The notes under the pieces were generated by a model. It had not been told where the DNA came from. It did not search any database and saw nothing but the letters and a program-made list of their open reading frames with translations. DNA of 64,000 bases from JAFLCM01 sp046154665 (GTDB taxonomy: Bacteria > Planctomycetota > Phycisphaerae > Phycisphaerales > UBA1924), in NCBI GenBank assembly GCA_046154665.1, contig JBJXFG010000098.1, positions 19,732-83,731 on the forward strand. The letters run 5' to 3'. Below, piece by piece: positions 35,455 to 45,095 of the stretch (its first letter is position 1; each line of letters starts with the position of its first letter). A program made the translations under genes and the position numbers.

Positions 35455-35655
35455 GTGCCCAAGTCAACCGACCCATTTCTTGACCCCGTCGTCGAAGAAG
35501 TCCGGCGTTGGCGCAAGGCACTTCAACAGCGCACGGGCGGCCTCGAAGGAATGATCCGTCGGCTGTCCGCGATGGGCGCACCCGCCGAGTCATTGCCCGG
35601 CAAGCCGCGAGCGCGAGCCGCTCCGGCAAAGTCGCGGCACCGCAAGGCCGCCTGA
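35455..35655 (+). CDS. Small partner (putative antitoxin) of the PIN-domain protein
   Basis: The 66-residue protein starts with GTG. The DPVVEEVRRWRKALQQR opening is typical of short proteins that accompany this type of PIN protein. The C-terminus is Ala/Arg/Lys-rich. No HTH or ribbon fold is visible. Function assigned by position. Confidence 0.6.
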   Translation: MPKSTDPFLDPVVEEVRRWRKALQQRTGGLEGMIRRLSAMGAPAESLPGKPRARAAPAKSRHRKAA

Positions 35656-35697
35656 GCGCGCCGGCCACGATCGCTCAAATCCCGCCCCCCCGGGTCT

Positions 35698-37479
35698 TCA
35701 CCGCGTCCCGAAGATCACCAGCCGAAGCGCATCGCCCGCCCCCAGCAGGCTCTCGCCCGCGATGACGCCCGCGCACACCGTGATGAAGTACTTGCCCGAC
35801 CAGTTCGGCCACAGCTTCCCCACCACCAGCGCCGCCAGACCGCCGATGAACATCGAAATGCTGTTGTGGGCCGGGATCACGAACGCCAGACCCAGCGACG
35901 CCGCGCTCGGCACCCACAGCGCCGCCTTCTTCGGCACCGTCTTCTCCAGCACCGGCAGCAGCACGCCCAGGCCCGTGGCGATCCACATCGCCGTCACCGC
36001 CCCCGAGGGCAATCCCGACACGCCCACCAGGAACACCTCCGCGACGGCCTTCCACTGCGCCACCGCCGGCGCGGGCCACTCCTCGGTCATCAGCATCTTG
36101 GCCGGATCAGGCACGAGGATGAGATAGAACGCCGAACCGACCAGCGCCCCGGCGATCGAGCCCACGATCTGCCCGACCACCTGGTACCGCGCCACCGCCC
36201 CGAGCATGAACCCGCACTTGAGGTCGTGCATCAGGTCGGCGCACTGCGACGCCGCACCCGCCGTGACGCTCGCCCCCATCAGGTTCGCCACGGCGTTCTT
36301 GGGCATGACCGCGGCGAAGGCGAGCTGCGTGACCTTGCCCATCGCGCCCACCGGCGTCACGTTCGTCTCGCCGCTGACCCGCGAGGCCACCACCGCCAGC
36401 GCGAAACTCAGCAGCACCGCGAAGATCGCCGCCCACCACGAGATGCCGAAGAACCACGTCTGCAAGATGACCGCCGCCACCAGCGCCATGGCCATCGAGC
36501 GCCAGAACCACGCGCGGGTGACCTCGCCCGTGTCGATGCCCGCGCCCTCTCGCGCCTCCTTCGAGCGCGGGAACGAGCGCATGATCGCCGGTGCCGAAAA
36601 ACTCAGTGAAACCAGCGAAGAAACCACCATCAAGGTCACACCGGGCCACAGCAGCCACTCGCCGATGGGCCCGCGCGCGGCGTCGGACACGCCTCGGTCC
36701 ACCAGTTGCGTGCCGATCACCCACCACGCGACCAGCGCGCCCAGCAGCAACGACGCGCCGGCGCGGAACCCGATCAGCCCCCCCACCGCCGCCATCAGCA
36801 GCGTCGGGTCGAGCGCGAACGAATAAGTCGAGAGCGCCGGCGAGCCGTTGATCGTCGCGCCGAAATCGGTGCGCTTCACCCACTTGAGCAGTTCGGCCAG
36901 CTTGAGCGCCGCCCCTACCGCCGCCCCGATGCCCAGCACGCCGACGCGCTTCAGCGCCTCGCTGCCGGTGTTGTAGATTTCTTTCAGCGTCTCGGCGCAG
37001 GCGATGCCGCCGGGGAACGGGAGGCGATCCACGATGATCATCTGGCGTCGCAGCCCCATCGCCACCGCGATGCCCACCATGCACACGCTGATGATCCACA
37101 ACGAGAGCTGCCACCACGACAGCGTCACGTTGTCAACGATCGTCGCCGCCGGGATCGCGCTCACCAGCCCCGCGCTGCTCACCGCGCCCGCGGCCGAAAC
37201 CGCCGACTGGTTGATGTTGTTCTCCAGCCGGTTCATCATCCCCACCCGGCGCACTGTCATCCGATGGATCACCATCCAGAACGCGAACGCGATCAGGATG
37301 CCGGTGATGGACATGTTCAAGCCCCAGCCGATCTTGAGCCCCGTGTAGATGTTGCAGATCGACAGCACCCCGCCCAGGATCGCCCCGGTTCCCACCGCCT
37401 TCCACGTCAACTGCGGCGTGACAAAGTCCACCGGCGGATCAACGGGCTTCGCGGCATCAACGTCGACGGCTTGGCTCAC
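35698..37479 (-). CDS. OPT-family transporter
   Basis: The 593-residue membrane protein has about 15 hydrophobic segments and belongs to the oligopeptide transporter (OPT) family. Family phrases are LSICNIYTGLKIGWGLNMSI, FPGGIACAETLKEIYNTGS, ASQCADLMHDLKCGFMLGA and PSGAVTAMWIATGLGVLLPV. Bacterial members take up peptides or metal chelates; the substrate here is unknown. The GTG start at 37479 is chosen for its upstream CGGAG at six bases; the longer frame to 37590 has no likeness. Stands alone. Confidence 0.88.
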   Translation of the reverse strand: MSQAVDVDAAKPVDPPVDFVTPQLTWKAVGTGAILGGVLSICNIYTGLKIGWGLNMSITGILIAFAFWMVIHRMTVRRVGMMNRLENNINQSAVSAAGAVSSAGLVSAIPAATIVDNVTLSWWQLSLWIISVCMVGIAVAMGLRRQMIIVDRLPFPGGIACAETLKEIYNTGSEALKRVGVLGIGAAVGAALKLAELLKWVKRTDFGATINGSPALSTYSFALDPTLLMAAVGGLIGFRAGASLLLGALVAWWVIGTQLVDRGVSDAARGPIGEWLLWPGVTLMVVSSLVSLSFSAPAIMRSFPRSKEAREGAGIDTGEVTRAWFWRSMAMALVAAVILQTWFFGISWWAAIFAVLLSFALAVVASRVSGETNVTPVGAMGKVTQLAFAAVMPKNAVANLMGASVTAGAASQCADLMHDLKCGFMLGAVARYQVVGQIVGSIAGALVGSAFYLILVPDPAKMLMTEEWPAPAVAQWKAVAEVFLVGVSGLPSGAVTAMWIATGLGVLLPVLEKTVPKKAALWVPSAASLGLAFVIPAHNSISMFIGGLAALVVGKLWPNWSGKYFITVCAGVIAGESLLGAGDALRLVIFGTR

Positions 37480-37997
37480 GGGTGCTCCGCATGTGAGGAG
37501 GGCGCGCGGGAAAAACGGCGGTTCACGATACCGCAGATGCCGCCAAAACCTGTGCGCCCGAAGTGTCTTGATTGGTGGCTGGCGGGCCACTCAAGCCGCG
37601 CCGCGAGCTTGCGGGCGCATGCGCTCGAAGGCCCTGGCTGGTGTTGGGGCGAACGTCAACGGAAGCCGCGGGCGCAGTCGATGAGGAATCGGGGACATCC
37701 CGTGGGATGGAGATACACGATGCATGATTGCCTCCGCGCCGCCGCGCGCCGCGGGACATCGCGCACGCCGGACGGACCGCGAAACACTCCCCGTTTGAGT
37801 TCCGCTCTCACGGCGGCCACACTTTGGCTCTCGCGCGCTTTCTGTGCGGCTGTCGCGGGTCATCGCAGAGCCGACGGCGCGAGCCGTCGGTCCCAGGCCC
37901 GAGAAACCGCGAGCACTTCGGACCGACCGCTCGCGCGGTCGGCTCCGCGCACGGCGCACAGCGCACCGCGCACAGCGCACCGCGCGCAGCGATCCAC
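37480..37997. other. Intergenic region with repeats only
   Basis: A stretch of 518 bases between two minus-strand genes. It holds a family A element (listed separately) and, at 37954-37995, three units of a 14-bp tandem repeat GCGCACAGCGCACC. No gene seen. Confidence 0.4.
37865..37946. repeat. Paired-hairpin element, family A
   Basis: Left hairpin CCGACGGC/GCCGTCGG around GCGA, right hairpin ACCG/CGGT around CTCGCG, outer ends GCAGAGCC and GGCTCCGC. Same plan as 21141-21223. Confidence 0.85.
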
Positions 37998-40892
37998 TCA
38001 CCCCGAAACCACCCGGCAGCCCCACGGCATGCACCCGTGCTCATCAAACACCAGCACTTCGTTCGCCGCGCCCGCCTTCAGCCAAGACTCCGGAATCGCC
38101 AGCTTCGTCTGCGGCCCCACGGCCTTGTGCGAACTGGTCGACGTGAAGTAGCGCCCCAGGTTGTGCCCGTTGACGAAGACCTGGCCCTTGCTCAGGCCGT
38201 CGGTGTCGAAGACCACCGGGCCCGGCTCCTCGGGCAGATCAAAGACGCACTTCCACCACATCGGCGCATCGCCCTTGCGGGCCGCGCCTTTCTTCAGCGC
38301 TTCCCACGCGTTGCCCGTCGGGGCCTCCCACTTGGCGAAGCCCCAGTCGGCCTTCTCGCTCACGCACGATTCGCCCGCGAAGAGCGTGACGGCGCTCTTC
38401 AGCGCCCTGGCGGCGTGCTCCATGTCGCCCGCGATCGCCAGTTCCAGCGTGTTGTTGGCCTTGAGCTTCTCCGGCTCCAGCCGCAGCCGCAGCGAACAGC
38501 CCGGCGTCAGCACGCTCACCGCCTCGTTGTTCAGTAGCACCAGCCCCGGCGCCAGCGAGCCATCGTCCACCGGCACATCCACGCACACGAACACCGGAGT
38601 CTTGCGCTTGTGCGAAAACTTCCAGGCCAATCGACGCGGGTCGGTCGTGTCGCCCAGTTGCAGGCCCATCACCGGGCTGCGGAACTTCAGCGGCTCAACA
38701 GGCGTCGACGTCTCGATCTTCGGCGTGGGGCACTTCAGCGCCGACACTTCCCACACCTGACCGAACACGCCCTTAGGCTCGCCCATCAGCGAACCTTCCG
38801 AGGCCCGCCCGAGGTTGTCCGCCAGCATCACCACGCTGGTCTCGCCCTTGCCCAGCGCCACGGTCACCGGCTCGGCGGAATCGGTCGCGCCCGGCCCGAC
38901 GCCGATCACCCCGCCGCTCTCGCCCGCGCTCCACAGGTGGATTCGATCGGCGCTCTCGAACAGCCCGACCTTGACACGCCGCGACGCCGACGACTTCACC
39001 CGCAGGCGGTACCACCCGTAGCCCGTTGGCGCGCCCAGTTCAGCCAGCGTGGCCGGCTTGTCGATCCGCGCGAACCGAGGCGAATCCCCGGTGAGGTAAG
39101 GCAAGCACCCCGAGCCCCACCACGCCGAGGGGGTGATCTTCAACGCGGACTTCGGCGGGGGCTTGATCGCCGCCGTCCGCACCGAGCCATCCGGTCCAAG
39201 CCGCAGCGCACTGGTGGCCCCCGCGCGCGGGATCGGGTTGCCGTCGATATCCAAAGCCTCGACCCCGAACCACACGCCGTCGGCGGTGGCGATCGCGTGG
39301 TCGATCGATTTCTCGTTGCACACCGCCACCGCGATGCCCTCGATCTCCTGGATCAGCGGCGCATCACCCTCGGGCACGATGATCTCCACCGGCGAGCCGT
39401 TGATCGAGATCAGCCCCACCGATCCCGCGGGCCCGAAGCACACCAGGCTCTTGCCCGCCAGCGCGAAGGCGCACAGGTTGCAATAGTCCAGCGTCGCCCG
39501 ACCGGCCAGGTGCGTGTCCAGCAGCACCCACCCCGCGTCCTGAGTGTCCAGCGTCACCGGCAGGGTTGATCCATCGCTCAGCACCAACCGCACCGTCCGA
39601 CGGTCATCCTTCCGATCCTCGGCGGCGGCCGCGAACACGAACACCACCGACCCCTGCGACCCCGTCGCGTGAACCACCGAAGGCGTCACCGTGTGCGCCA
39701 CCAGCGCCGGCCCGGCCTTCCTTGACTTGCGCCCCTCGACCGCCGAATCCACCGCGACCGTCACCGGCTGGTACGCCGGGTCGAGCCCGCACAACACACG
39801 CTCGAACGACGATGCGAACGTCGCGACGCGTTTGATGGCGTAGAACCGCTCGGTCTTCTGCCCCGTCTCGGTCAGCAGCGCCGCGCTCGACCCCGGCGTG
39901 ACAAACGACCAGGGGCCGTCGTCGGTCTTGCCACCCGAAAAGCCCAGCCGCGCCCCGGGCGCGAAGCAATCGACGTTGAACTGTGCCCCCGCGGCGAGCG
40001 CTTCGATCAGGGCCCGCTGCACGGTGCGCCCGCTCGCGCCGGGGCTGGGGGCGTGCCCCCAGGTGTCGACGCCCGCCCGATCGTGCGCCCCGCGCAGCCC
40101 CATGACGAACCGGGGCTGCTGCGGGCGCTGTGTCCGCAACTGCCGCAGGTTGGCGTGCAGGTGGGCCGTGCCCGACCACGCCTCGATCTGTCCTTCGGAG
40201 GCGTGGTACAGATCATGGTTCGCGATCACCGGCACATTGATCCCGCCCTCGCGAAGGAACCGGGCCACTTCACGCAGGTAGTCGGTGCCTTCCTTGATGA
40301 CGCCGCCCGTGTTGGTCGCCAGTGAGACCACCCCGTCGTCACCGCACAGCCAGCGATACTCCGCGGCGACGGCGATGATCGGCCCCTTGCCGCGCCGGTT
40401 CGGACCCCCGGTGACCTGCTGGTTGACGAGTTTCTCGCACAGCGCCGAGATCCACGACGCCACAAATGCCAGATATTGCGGATGATGCGAGCGCACCTGC
40501 GCCAGCGCCCCCGCCACCAGCGCCGCCGCCGCACCGGGGAGCGGCCCCGCGGGCACGACCGTCGGCAGCCACGGCGGCAACCCACCCATGTCCATCCCCT
40601 CGCCGATGTAGGGCCCCGCCCGGACGATCACCCGCAGCCCCATCGAGTCGGCGAGCTTGAGGAACGCGGTGATATCGAGGTTGCCGTCGAAGAGGAACTT
40701 GCCCTGGCGCGGCTCGTGCTCGGACCACACCACCGGGACCTCGACCGTGTTGAACCCGGCGGCGCACGCGGCCCGCAGACGCGACGCCCACTGCGACCGG
40801 TCGATGTGCGAGAACATCATCGTCCCGGACACCACCCACAGCCGACGACCGTCGACGCTGAGGGTGTGACCGTCCGAGGTGATCGATGGCAT
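37998..40892 (-). CDS. GH35-like (beta-galactosidase family) protein, possibly inactive
   Basis: The 964-residue protein has an N-terminal TIM barrel of glycoside hydrolase family 35 type: the opening (VSGTMMFSHIDRSQW), AAGFNTVEVPVVWSEHEPRQG, GNLDITAFLKLADSMGLRVI and RAGPYIGEGMDMGGLPPWL. The acid/base position keeps Glu (E178 in IIAVAAEYRW). In the segment where the nucleophile Glu is expected (RFVMGLRGAHDRAGVDTWG) no Glu is present. The C-terminal half has beta-sandwich domains ending in the jelly-roll phrases WWKCVFDLPEEPGPVVFD and GQVFVNGHNLGRY typical of GH35. No signal peptide is visible, unlike many relatives. The role may be sugar binding or an altered reaction. Stands alone. Confidence 0.75.
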   Translation of the reverse strand: MPSITSDGHTLSVDGRRLWVVSGTMMFSHIDRSQWASRLRAACAAGFNTVEVPVVWSEHEPRQGKFLFDGNLDITAFLKLADSMGLRVIVRAGPYIGEGMDMGGLPPWLPTVVPAGPLPGAAAALVAGALAQVRSHHPQYLAFVASWISALCEKLVNQQVTGGPNRRGKGPIIAVAAEYRWLCGDDGVVSLATNTGGVIKEGTDYLREVARFLREGGINVPVIANHDLYHASEGQIEAWSGTAHLHANLRQLRTQRPQQPRFVMGLRGAHDRAGVDTWGHAPSPGASGRTVQRALIEALAAGAQFNVDCFAPGARLGFSGGKTDDGPWSFVTPGSSAALLTETGQKTERFYAIKRVATFASSFERVLCGLDPAYQPVTVAVDSAVEGRKSRKAGPALVAHTVTPSVVHATGSQGSVVFVFAAAAEDRKDDRRTVRLVLSDGSTLPVTLDTQDAGWVLLDTHLAGRATLDYCNLCAFALAGKSLVCFGPAGSVGLISINGSPVEIIVPEGDAPLIQEIEGIAVAVCNEKSIDHAIATADGVWFGVEALDIDGNPIPRAGATSALRLGPDGSVRTAAIKPPPKSALKITPSAWWGSGCLPYLTGDSPRFARIDKPATLAELGAPTGYGWYRLRVKSSASRRVKVGLFESADRIHLWSAGESGGVIGVGPGATDSAEPVTVALGKGETSVVMLADNLGRASEGSLMGEPKGVFGQVWEVSALKCPTPKIETSTPVEPLKFRSPVMGLQLGDTTDPRRLAWKFSHKRKTPVFVCVDVPVDDGSLAPGLVLLNNEAVSVLTPGCSLRLRLEPEKLKANNTLELAIAGDMEHAARALKSAVTLFAGESCVSEKADWGFAKWEAPTGNAWEALKKGAARKGDAPMWWKCVFDLPEEPGPVVFDTDGLSKGQVFVNGHNLGRYFTSTSSHKAVGPQTKLAIPESWLKAGAANEVLVFDEHGCMPWGCRVVSG

Positions 40893-41184
40893 CGCAGCAG
40901 GCTCCTTACCAAATCAATACCGTTGACCCGCAACCGAGGTCGACGCCGCGCCGAACTGTGTGAGCCACGTCTCGCGCGATGGACGACGGCTCAACGCACC
41001 CTGTGCGTCTCAAAAGGGCCCCGACCGCGGGTTCCCGTTTGCACCCCCCGACCGTTTCTCTTCCCCGTCCGGCACCGGCCCGATCAGCCGGGCGGACGAA
41101 CACGGGGCGAAACAGGAGCCCAGAGTAAGGCTCAACCCCGCCCCCTGCAACAGCCCGAACAAGCCCCGGTACACTCGCCTTCCC
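40893..41184. other. Divergent intergenic region
   Basis: Lies between the GH35-like gene and the TolC-type gene, which diverge. Promoters for both are expected here but I cannot point to them. No gene seen. Confidence 0.3.
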
Positions 41185-43104
41185 ATGCCGAACCAAATCC
41201 CACCCCATCGCCCGAGATCGCCTTCAGGGCGCTATCTGTTGGGAAAATGTTCGGTCTTGGTCGCCATGGCCCTGGCCCTGGCCGCCGGGGGCTGCTCCAA
41301 CTTCGACGCCATCGATCGACGCATCGACCGCCTCGTCAAGGCCCGATCCGACGCCCTGGGAGGCGAGGCCGTCGCCCCCAACGCCCGCAAGATGACCGAC
41401 TCCGAGGCCGGCCCCAACTCGTCGGCCGATCGCAGAGCCCGAACCTCCACCAAGCCCGCCAGCGACAACCCCAGCGCCGACGAGCTCCGCTTCGCGCCGG
41501 GTGATACCGCCCCCGAGGCCGTGCTTGCCCGCCTCGAGTCCTACGCCGGCATGCCCGACTCGGCCCAGCCACTGGACCTCGAAGGCGCCTTCCGGGCCGC
41601 CCAGCGCACCGGACGCGAATACCGCTCGGCGGAAGAGGAATACCTCCTCGCCGCCATCCGGCTGCTCATCGAGCAGCACCGCTGGGGGCCGCGCCTCTTT
41701 GATGACATCCGCGCCAACGTCGCCGGCATCGGCGACAACGCCGACTACAGCTCCGCACTCAACGTCATCAACGAACTCCGCGCCACCCAGCGCCTCCCCT
41801 ACGGCGGCGAAGTCGAGGCACGCCTCATCACACAGGCCACCCAGCAGCTCACCGGCGTCATCGGCGAGCAGTACGAACAGGACACCGCCCTCGACCTCCG
41901 CGCCAACGTGCCGTTGCTCCGCGGTGCCGGCGACGTTGCCCGCGAAGACCTCATCCAGGCCGAGCGCGACCTCGTCTACGCGTCAAGAGGCTTCGAGGAC
42001 TTCCGCCGCGCCCACATGGTCGACATCGCCCGCGACTACTTCGCGCTGGTCGCCCAGGCCAGCTCGATCGCCAACCAGGAGAAGCGCCTCGACAGCGTCA
42101 TCGCCCTGCAGGCCCGCACCACGGCCCTCGTCGAAGCGGGCCGCGACAGCCCGTTCCGTGCGAGAAACGTCGAGCAGAACGTGCTCACCAGCCGCAACTC
42201 GCTCATCGCCGCCCGCGAGAACTACATCTTGTCGGTCGATCGTTTCAAGGTCCGCCTGGGCATGCCGGTGGAAGCCCCGATCCGCATCGAGCCGGTGGGC
42301 CTCGAACTCCCCGACCCCGACGTCACCGTGACACAGGCCGCCCAGACCGCCCTGCGCTACCGGCTGGATTTCCAGAACCGGCGCGACCAGGTCGACGACT
42401 CGCGGCGCCGCCTCGACAACGCCAAGAACGACTTGCTGCCCGATCTCAACCTCACCGCCGGCACCACCTTCAACACCGACAAAGACCGCCGCCGCGGCAA
42501 GTTCGACTTCGACTTCAAGGACACCGACTACAACGCCGGAATCCTGCTCAGCCTCCCGCTCGACCGCCAGATCGAGCGCCTCAACGTCCGCTCGGCGATG
42601 ATCGATGTGCAACGCTCCGCCCGCGAGACCGAGGAGCTGCGCGACACGATCATCTTGAACGCACGGCGCGCCGTGCGCGAGATCGACCGCGCCCGCAACG
42701 CGCTGGTGCTGCTGCAGAAGGCCGTCGAGATTAACGAGCTGCGAAACGAAGAACTCGAACTGAAGGCCGACGAGGTCGACCCGCAGGAAAAGCTCGACGC
42801 CGAGAACGAACTGCTCCAGTCCCGCAACGACTTCCAGGATGCCCTGCGCGACCTCCGCATCGCCATCCTCGAATACCTGCTCCAGACCGGTCAAATCCGC
42901 GTCGGGCCCGACGGCGTGTTCAAGCCCCTCCAGGGCATGGTGGTGCGTGTGGTCGAGACAGGCGACGCCATGCCCTCCGCTTCGAGTTCCGCCCCCGCGG
43001 CGCCGGCGGCCCAAGCACTTCCCGATCCGGCGCGCGCAAACCCGGTCGATCCCGAGCAAAACCCAGAAAATCCGCCACAAAACGCCGACTCGCCGCCGCC
43101 CTGA
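41185..43104 (+). CDS. TolC-type outer-membrane efflux lipoprotein
   Basis: The 639-residue protein has a lipoprotein signal (LVAMALALAAGGC, with Cys about residue 37), a low-complexity linker of about 90 residues, and then the TolC/outer membrane efflux fold of long helices and barrel strands. Family features are the repeat-like YEQDTALDLRANVPLLRGAGDVAREDLIQAERDLVY and a second half with DLLPDLNLTAG and SLPLDRQIERLNVRSAMIDV. The DSPFRARNVEQNVLTSRNSLIAARENY helix-turn fits as well. A Pro/Ala-rich tail ends the protein. It would form the outer-membrane duct of a tripartite pump with the downstream HlyD-type adaptor. The start has no clear Shine-Dalgarno site. Confidence 0.85.
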   Translation: MPNQIPPHRPRSPSGRYLLGKCSVLVAMALALAAGGCSNFDAIDRRIDRLVKARSDALGGEAVAPNARKMTDSEAGPNSSADRRARTSTKPASDNPSADELRFAPGDTAPEAVLARLESYAGMPDSAQPLDLEGAFRAAQRTGREYRSAEEEYLLAAIRLLIEQHRWGPRLFDDIRANVAGIGDNADYSSALNVINELRATQRLPYGGEVEARLITQATQQLTGVIGEQYEQDTALDLRANVPLLRGAGDVAREDLIQAERDLVYASRGFEDFRRAHMVDIARDYFALVAQASSIANQEKRLDSVIALQARTTALVEAGRDSPFRARNVEQNVLTSRNSLIAARENYILSVDRFKVRLGMPVEAPIRIEPVGLELPDPDVTVTQAAQTALRYRLDFQNRRDQVDDSRRRLDNAKNDLLPDLNLTAGTTFNTDKDRRRGKFDFDFKDTDYNAGILLSLPLDRQIERLNVRSAMIDVQRSARETEELRDTIILNARRAVREIDRARNALVLLQKAVEINELRNEELELKADEVDPQEKLDAENELLQSRNDFQDALRDLRIAILEYLLQTGQIRVGPDGVFKPLQGMVVRVVETGDAMPSASSSAPAAPAAQALPDPARANPVDPEQNPENPPQNADSPPP

Positions 43105-43158
43105 GCCCGCTTCACTCGTAGAATTGAACTGAGGGGGCATCCAACACCCACGCATCAT

Positions 43159-43206
43159 CCGAACCCCGAGCGCAAGCTCGGGGCCACCGCCCGAAGACCC
43201 TCAGCT
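43159..43206. repeat. Family C element upstream of the adaptor gene
   Basis: CCGAACCCCGAGCGCAAGCT followed by CGGGGCCACCGCCCGAAGACC. The centre is a hairpin (CCCCGAGC/GCTCGGGG). A second copy is within the coding region at 29995-30044. Confidence 0.75.
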
Positions 43207-43234
43207 CATCATCCCCCCGCCCGCGGAGCCCCCC

Positions 43235-44971
43235 ATGCCCACCCCAAACGCCTCCCGCAAACCCCGCGGCTTCTCCCTCACCAAGCTGGTCGTCGGTGTG
43301 GTCGTCGTCGCCGCGATCGGCGGCGGCACCTACCTGGCCTTCGGGCGCTCGCGTGAGACCACCAACCACTCCGCCGCCGAGATCGCCACCGCCTCGGTGT
43401 CTTCCTTCGACATCGTGCTGACGGCCAACGGCGAACTCGCCGCCAAGAAGCAGACCGAGCTCCGCAACGAGCTCGAGATGGAATCGTCCATCGCCGAGAT
43501 CATCGACGAGGGCAAGACGGTGCCGAAGGACGAGGTGCTTGTCCGACTGAACTCGGAAGAGCTCGAGAAGCAGCTCGACGCCGAGACGCTCGAACTCACC
43601 GGCGCCACCAGCGAGGCTGTCAGCGCCCAGAAGTCGTACGAGATCCAGGAAATCGAGAACGACGCGGCCATGAACAAGGCCAAAGTCACCCTCGAACTCG
43701 CCCAGCTCGAACTCAAGAAGTGGCAGGGCGAGAACGCCGCCAAACTCCAGGAGCTCCAGCTCGACCTCGAAGCGGCGACCAAGGACCACGAACGCGCCGA
43801 CGAGAAGTACGAGAAGGCCATCGCCCTGCACGAGCGCCAGTTCCTCTCGACCGACCAGCTCAAGCAGGACGAGGTCACCCGCATCCAGGCCGAGAGCAAG
43901 CTCAAAACCGCGACCACGGCCCTCGACGTCCACAAGCAGTTCACGCAGGTGAAAGAGCGTCGCAAGATCGAGTCGGACATCTCCGAGGCCATCGCCGAGG
44001 TCGAGCGGCTGATCCGCAAGAACGAGAGCGAGCTTTCGAGCAAGAAGGCCGCCCTCGACCGCGCCGTCGCCGAGAAGGCCCAGCGCGAGCGCCAGGTCGA
44101 CAAGCTCAAGAAGCAGATCGAAAAAACCGTGATCAAGGCACCGACCGACGGGCTTGTCGTCTACAGCAGCAGCATCCAGCCGTCGTGGCAATGGAACAAC
44201 CAGGGCCCCATGGCGATCGGCCGCAAGGTCTATCCCAACGAGACCATCATCGTCCTGCCCGATACCAGCGAGATGCTCGCCCAGATCAAGGTCCACGAGA
44301 GCCTCGTCAGCCGCATCAAGCCGGGCATGAAGGCCACCGTCAAGATCGACGCCGCCCAGGGCCGCACGTTCGACGGCGTGGTCGATTCCATCGGCATCAT
44401 GGCCCAGCAGCAAGGCGGGTGGATGGGCGACAACGTGCGCGAGTACGAAGTCAAGATCGCGCTGATCCTGCCCCCCGACGCGCCGCCGTTGAAGCCCTCG
44501 ATGCGCTGCGAGGCGCAGATCACCACCGAGCGTGTCGAGAACACGCTCTCGGTGCCGCTGACCAGCGTGTTCAACGAGGGCCCGCGGACGATCGTGTACG
44601 CCGTGCGCGGCTCGAAGTACGAACGCGTCGGCGTCAAGGTCGGCAGGCGCTCGGACCTGATGGCGGAAATCAAGTCCGGCCTCGACGCCAACGAGAAGGT
44701 GCTGCTGCGCGAGCCCTCGCCGGCGCTGGTGCTCGCCGATCCGAATGCGGGCAAGCCCATCGAGAAGGACGCGGCCAAGCCCGGCACCCCCGTTGCCCCG
44801 GCGGCCTCACAGCCCGCCGCAACCGTCGCGGCGGCGAAGCCCGCGAGCACCCCCGCCGCGGAACCCGCTGAAGCCGACGAACCGTCCGCCGAAGACGCAA
44901 CCGAAGAGGGTGACCCGGTTCCAACCGAGGGCGCCGAGACCGAAACCGCCTCGGCGGCACCGCGGACGTAA
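43235..44971 (+). CDS. HlyD/MFP-type periplasmic adaptor
   Basis: The 578-residue protein has one N-terminal span (LVVGVVVVAAIGGGTYLAF), a biotinyl-lipoyl-like half (VLTANGELAAKKQTELRNEL), a very long coiled-coil hairpin (about residues 105-290), the return half (KTVIKAPTDGLVVYSS), a beta-barrel domain (VKIDAAQGRTFDGVVDSIG) and a membrane-proximal part (LSVPLTSVFNEGPRTIVYAV). The last 90 residues are Ala/Pro/Glu-rich. It resembles MacA-like adaptors. With the TolC-type gene 130 bases upstream it makes two parts of a pump; no MacB-like permease gene follows. Confidence 0.87.
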   Translation: MPTPNASRKPRGFSLTKLVVGVVVVAAIGGGTYLAFGRSRETTNHSAAEIATASVSSFDIVLTANGELAAKKQTELRNELEMESSIAEIIDEGKTVPKDEVLVRLNSEELEKQLDAETLELTGATSEAVSAQKSYEIQEIENDAAMNKAKVTLELAQLELKKWQGENAAKLQELQLDLEAATKDHERADEKYEKAIALHERQFLSTDQLKQDEVTRIQAESKLKTATTALDVHKQFTQVKERRKIESDISEAIAEVERLIRKNESELSSKKAALDRAVAEKAQRERQVDKLKKQIEKTVIKAPTDGLVVYSSSIQPSWQWNNQGPMAIGRKVYPNETIIVLPDTSEMLAQIKVHESLVSRIKPGMKATVKIDAAQGRTFDGVVDSIGIMAQQQGGWMGDNVREYEVKIALILPPDAPPLKPSMRCEAQITTERVENTLSVPLTSVFNEGPRTIVYAVRGSKYERVGVKVGRRSDLMAEIKSGLDANEKVLLREPSPALVLADPNAGKPIEKDAAKPGTPVAPAASQPAATVAAAKPASTPAAEPAEADEPSAEDATEEGDPVPTEGAETETASAAPRT

Positions 44972-44989
44972 GAGCGGCGGCAAGCGTTC

Positions 44990-45070
44990 CGAGCCGACGG
45001 CGCAAGCCGTCGGTTCAAATCGTCTCACAAGAACAGAGTTTGGGACTGTCCGCTCGCGCGGACGGCTCTG
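44990..45070. repeat. Paired-hairpin element, family A
   Basis: Left hairpin GCCGACGGC/GCCGTCGG around GCAA, right hairpin GTCCGC/GCGGAC around TCGC, outer ends GAGCC and GGCTC. Lies between two convergent genes and may serve as their transcript end. Confidence 0.85.
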
Positions 45071-45095
45071 ATCCGTTCGCTTCGGTCCGGAAGTT

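Noticed and set aside
37591..38034. Minus-strand open frame between the OPT and GH35-like genes
   Set aside because: Arg/Ala/Pro-rich and built largely from a family A palindrome and a 14-bp tandem repeat.
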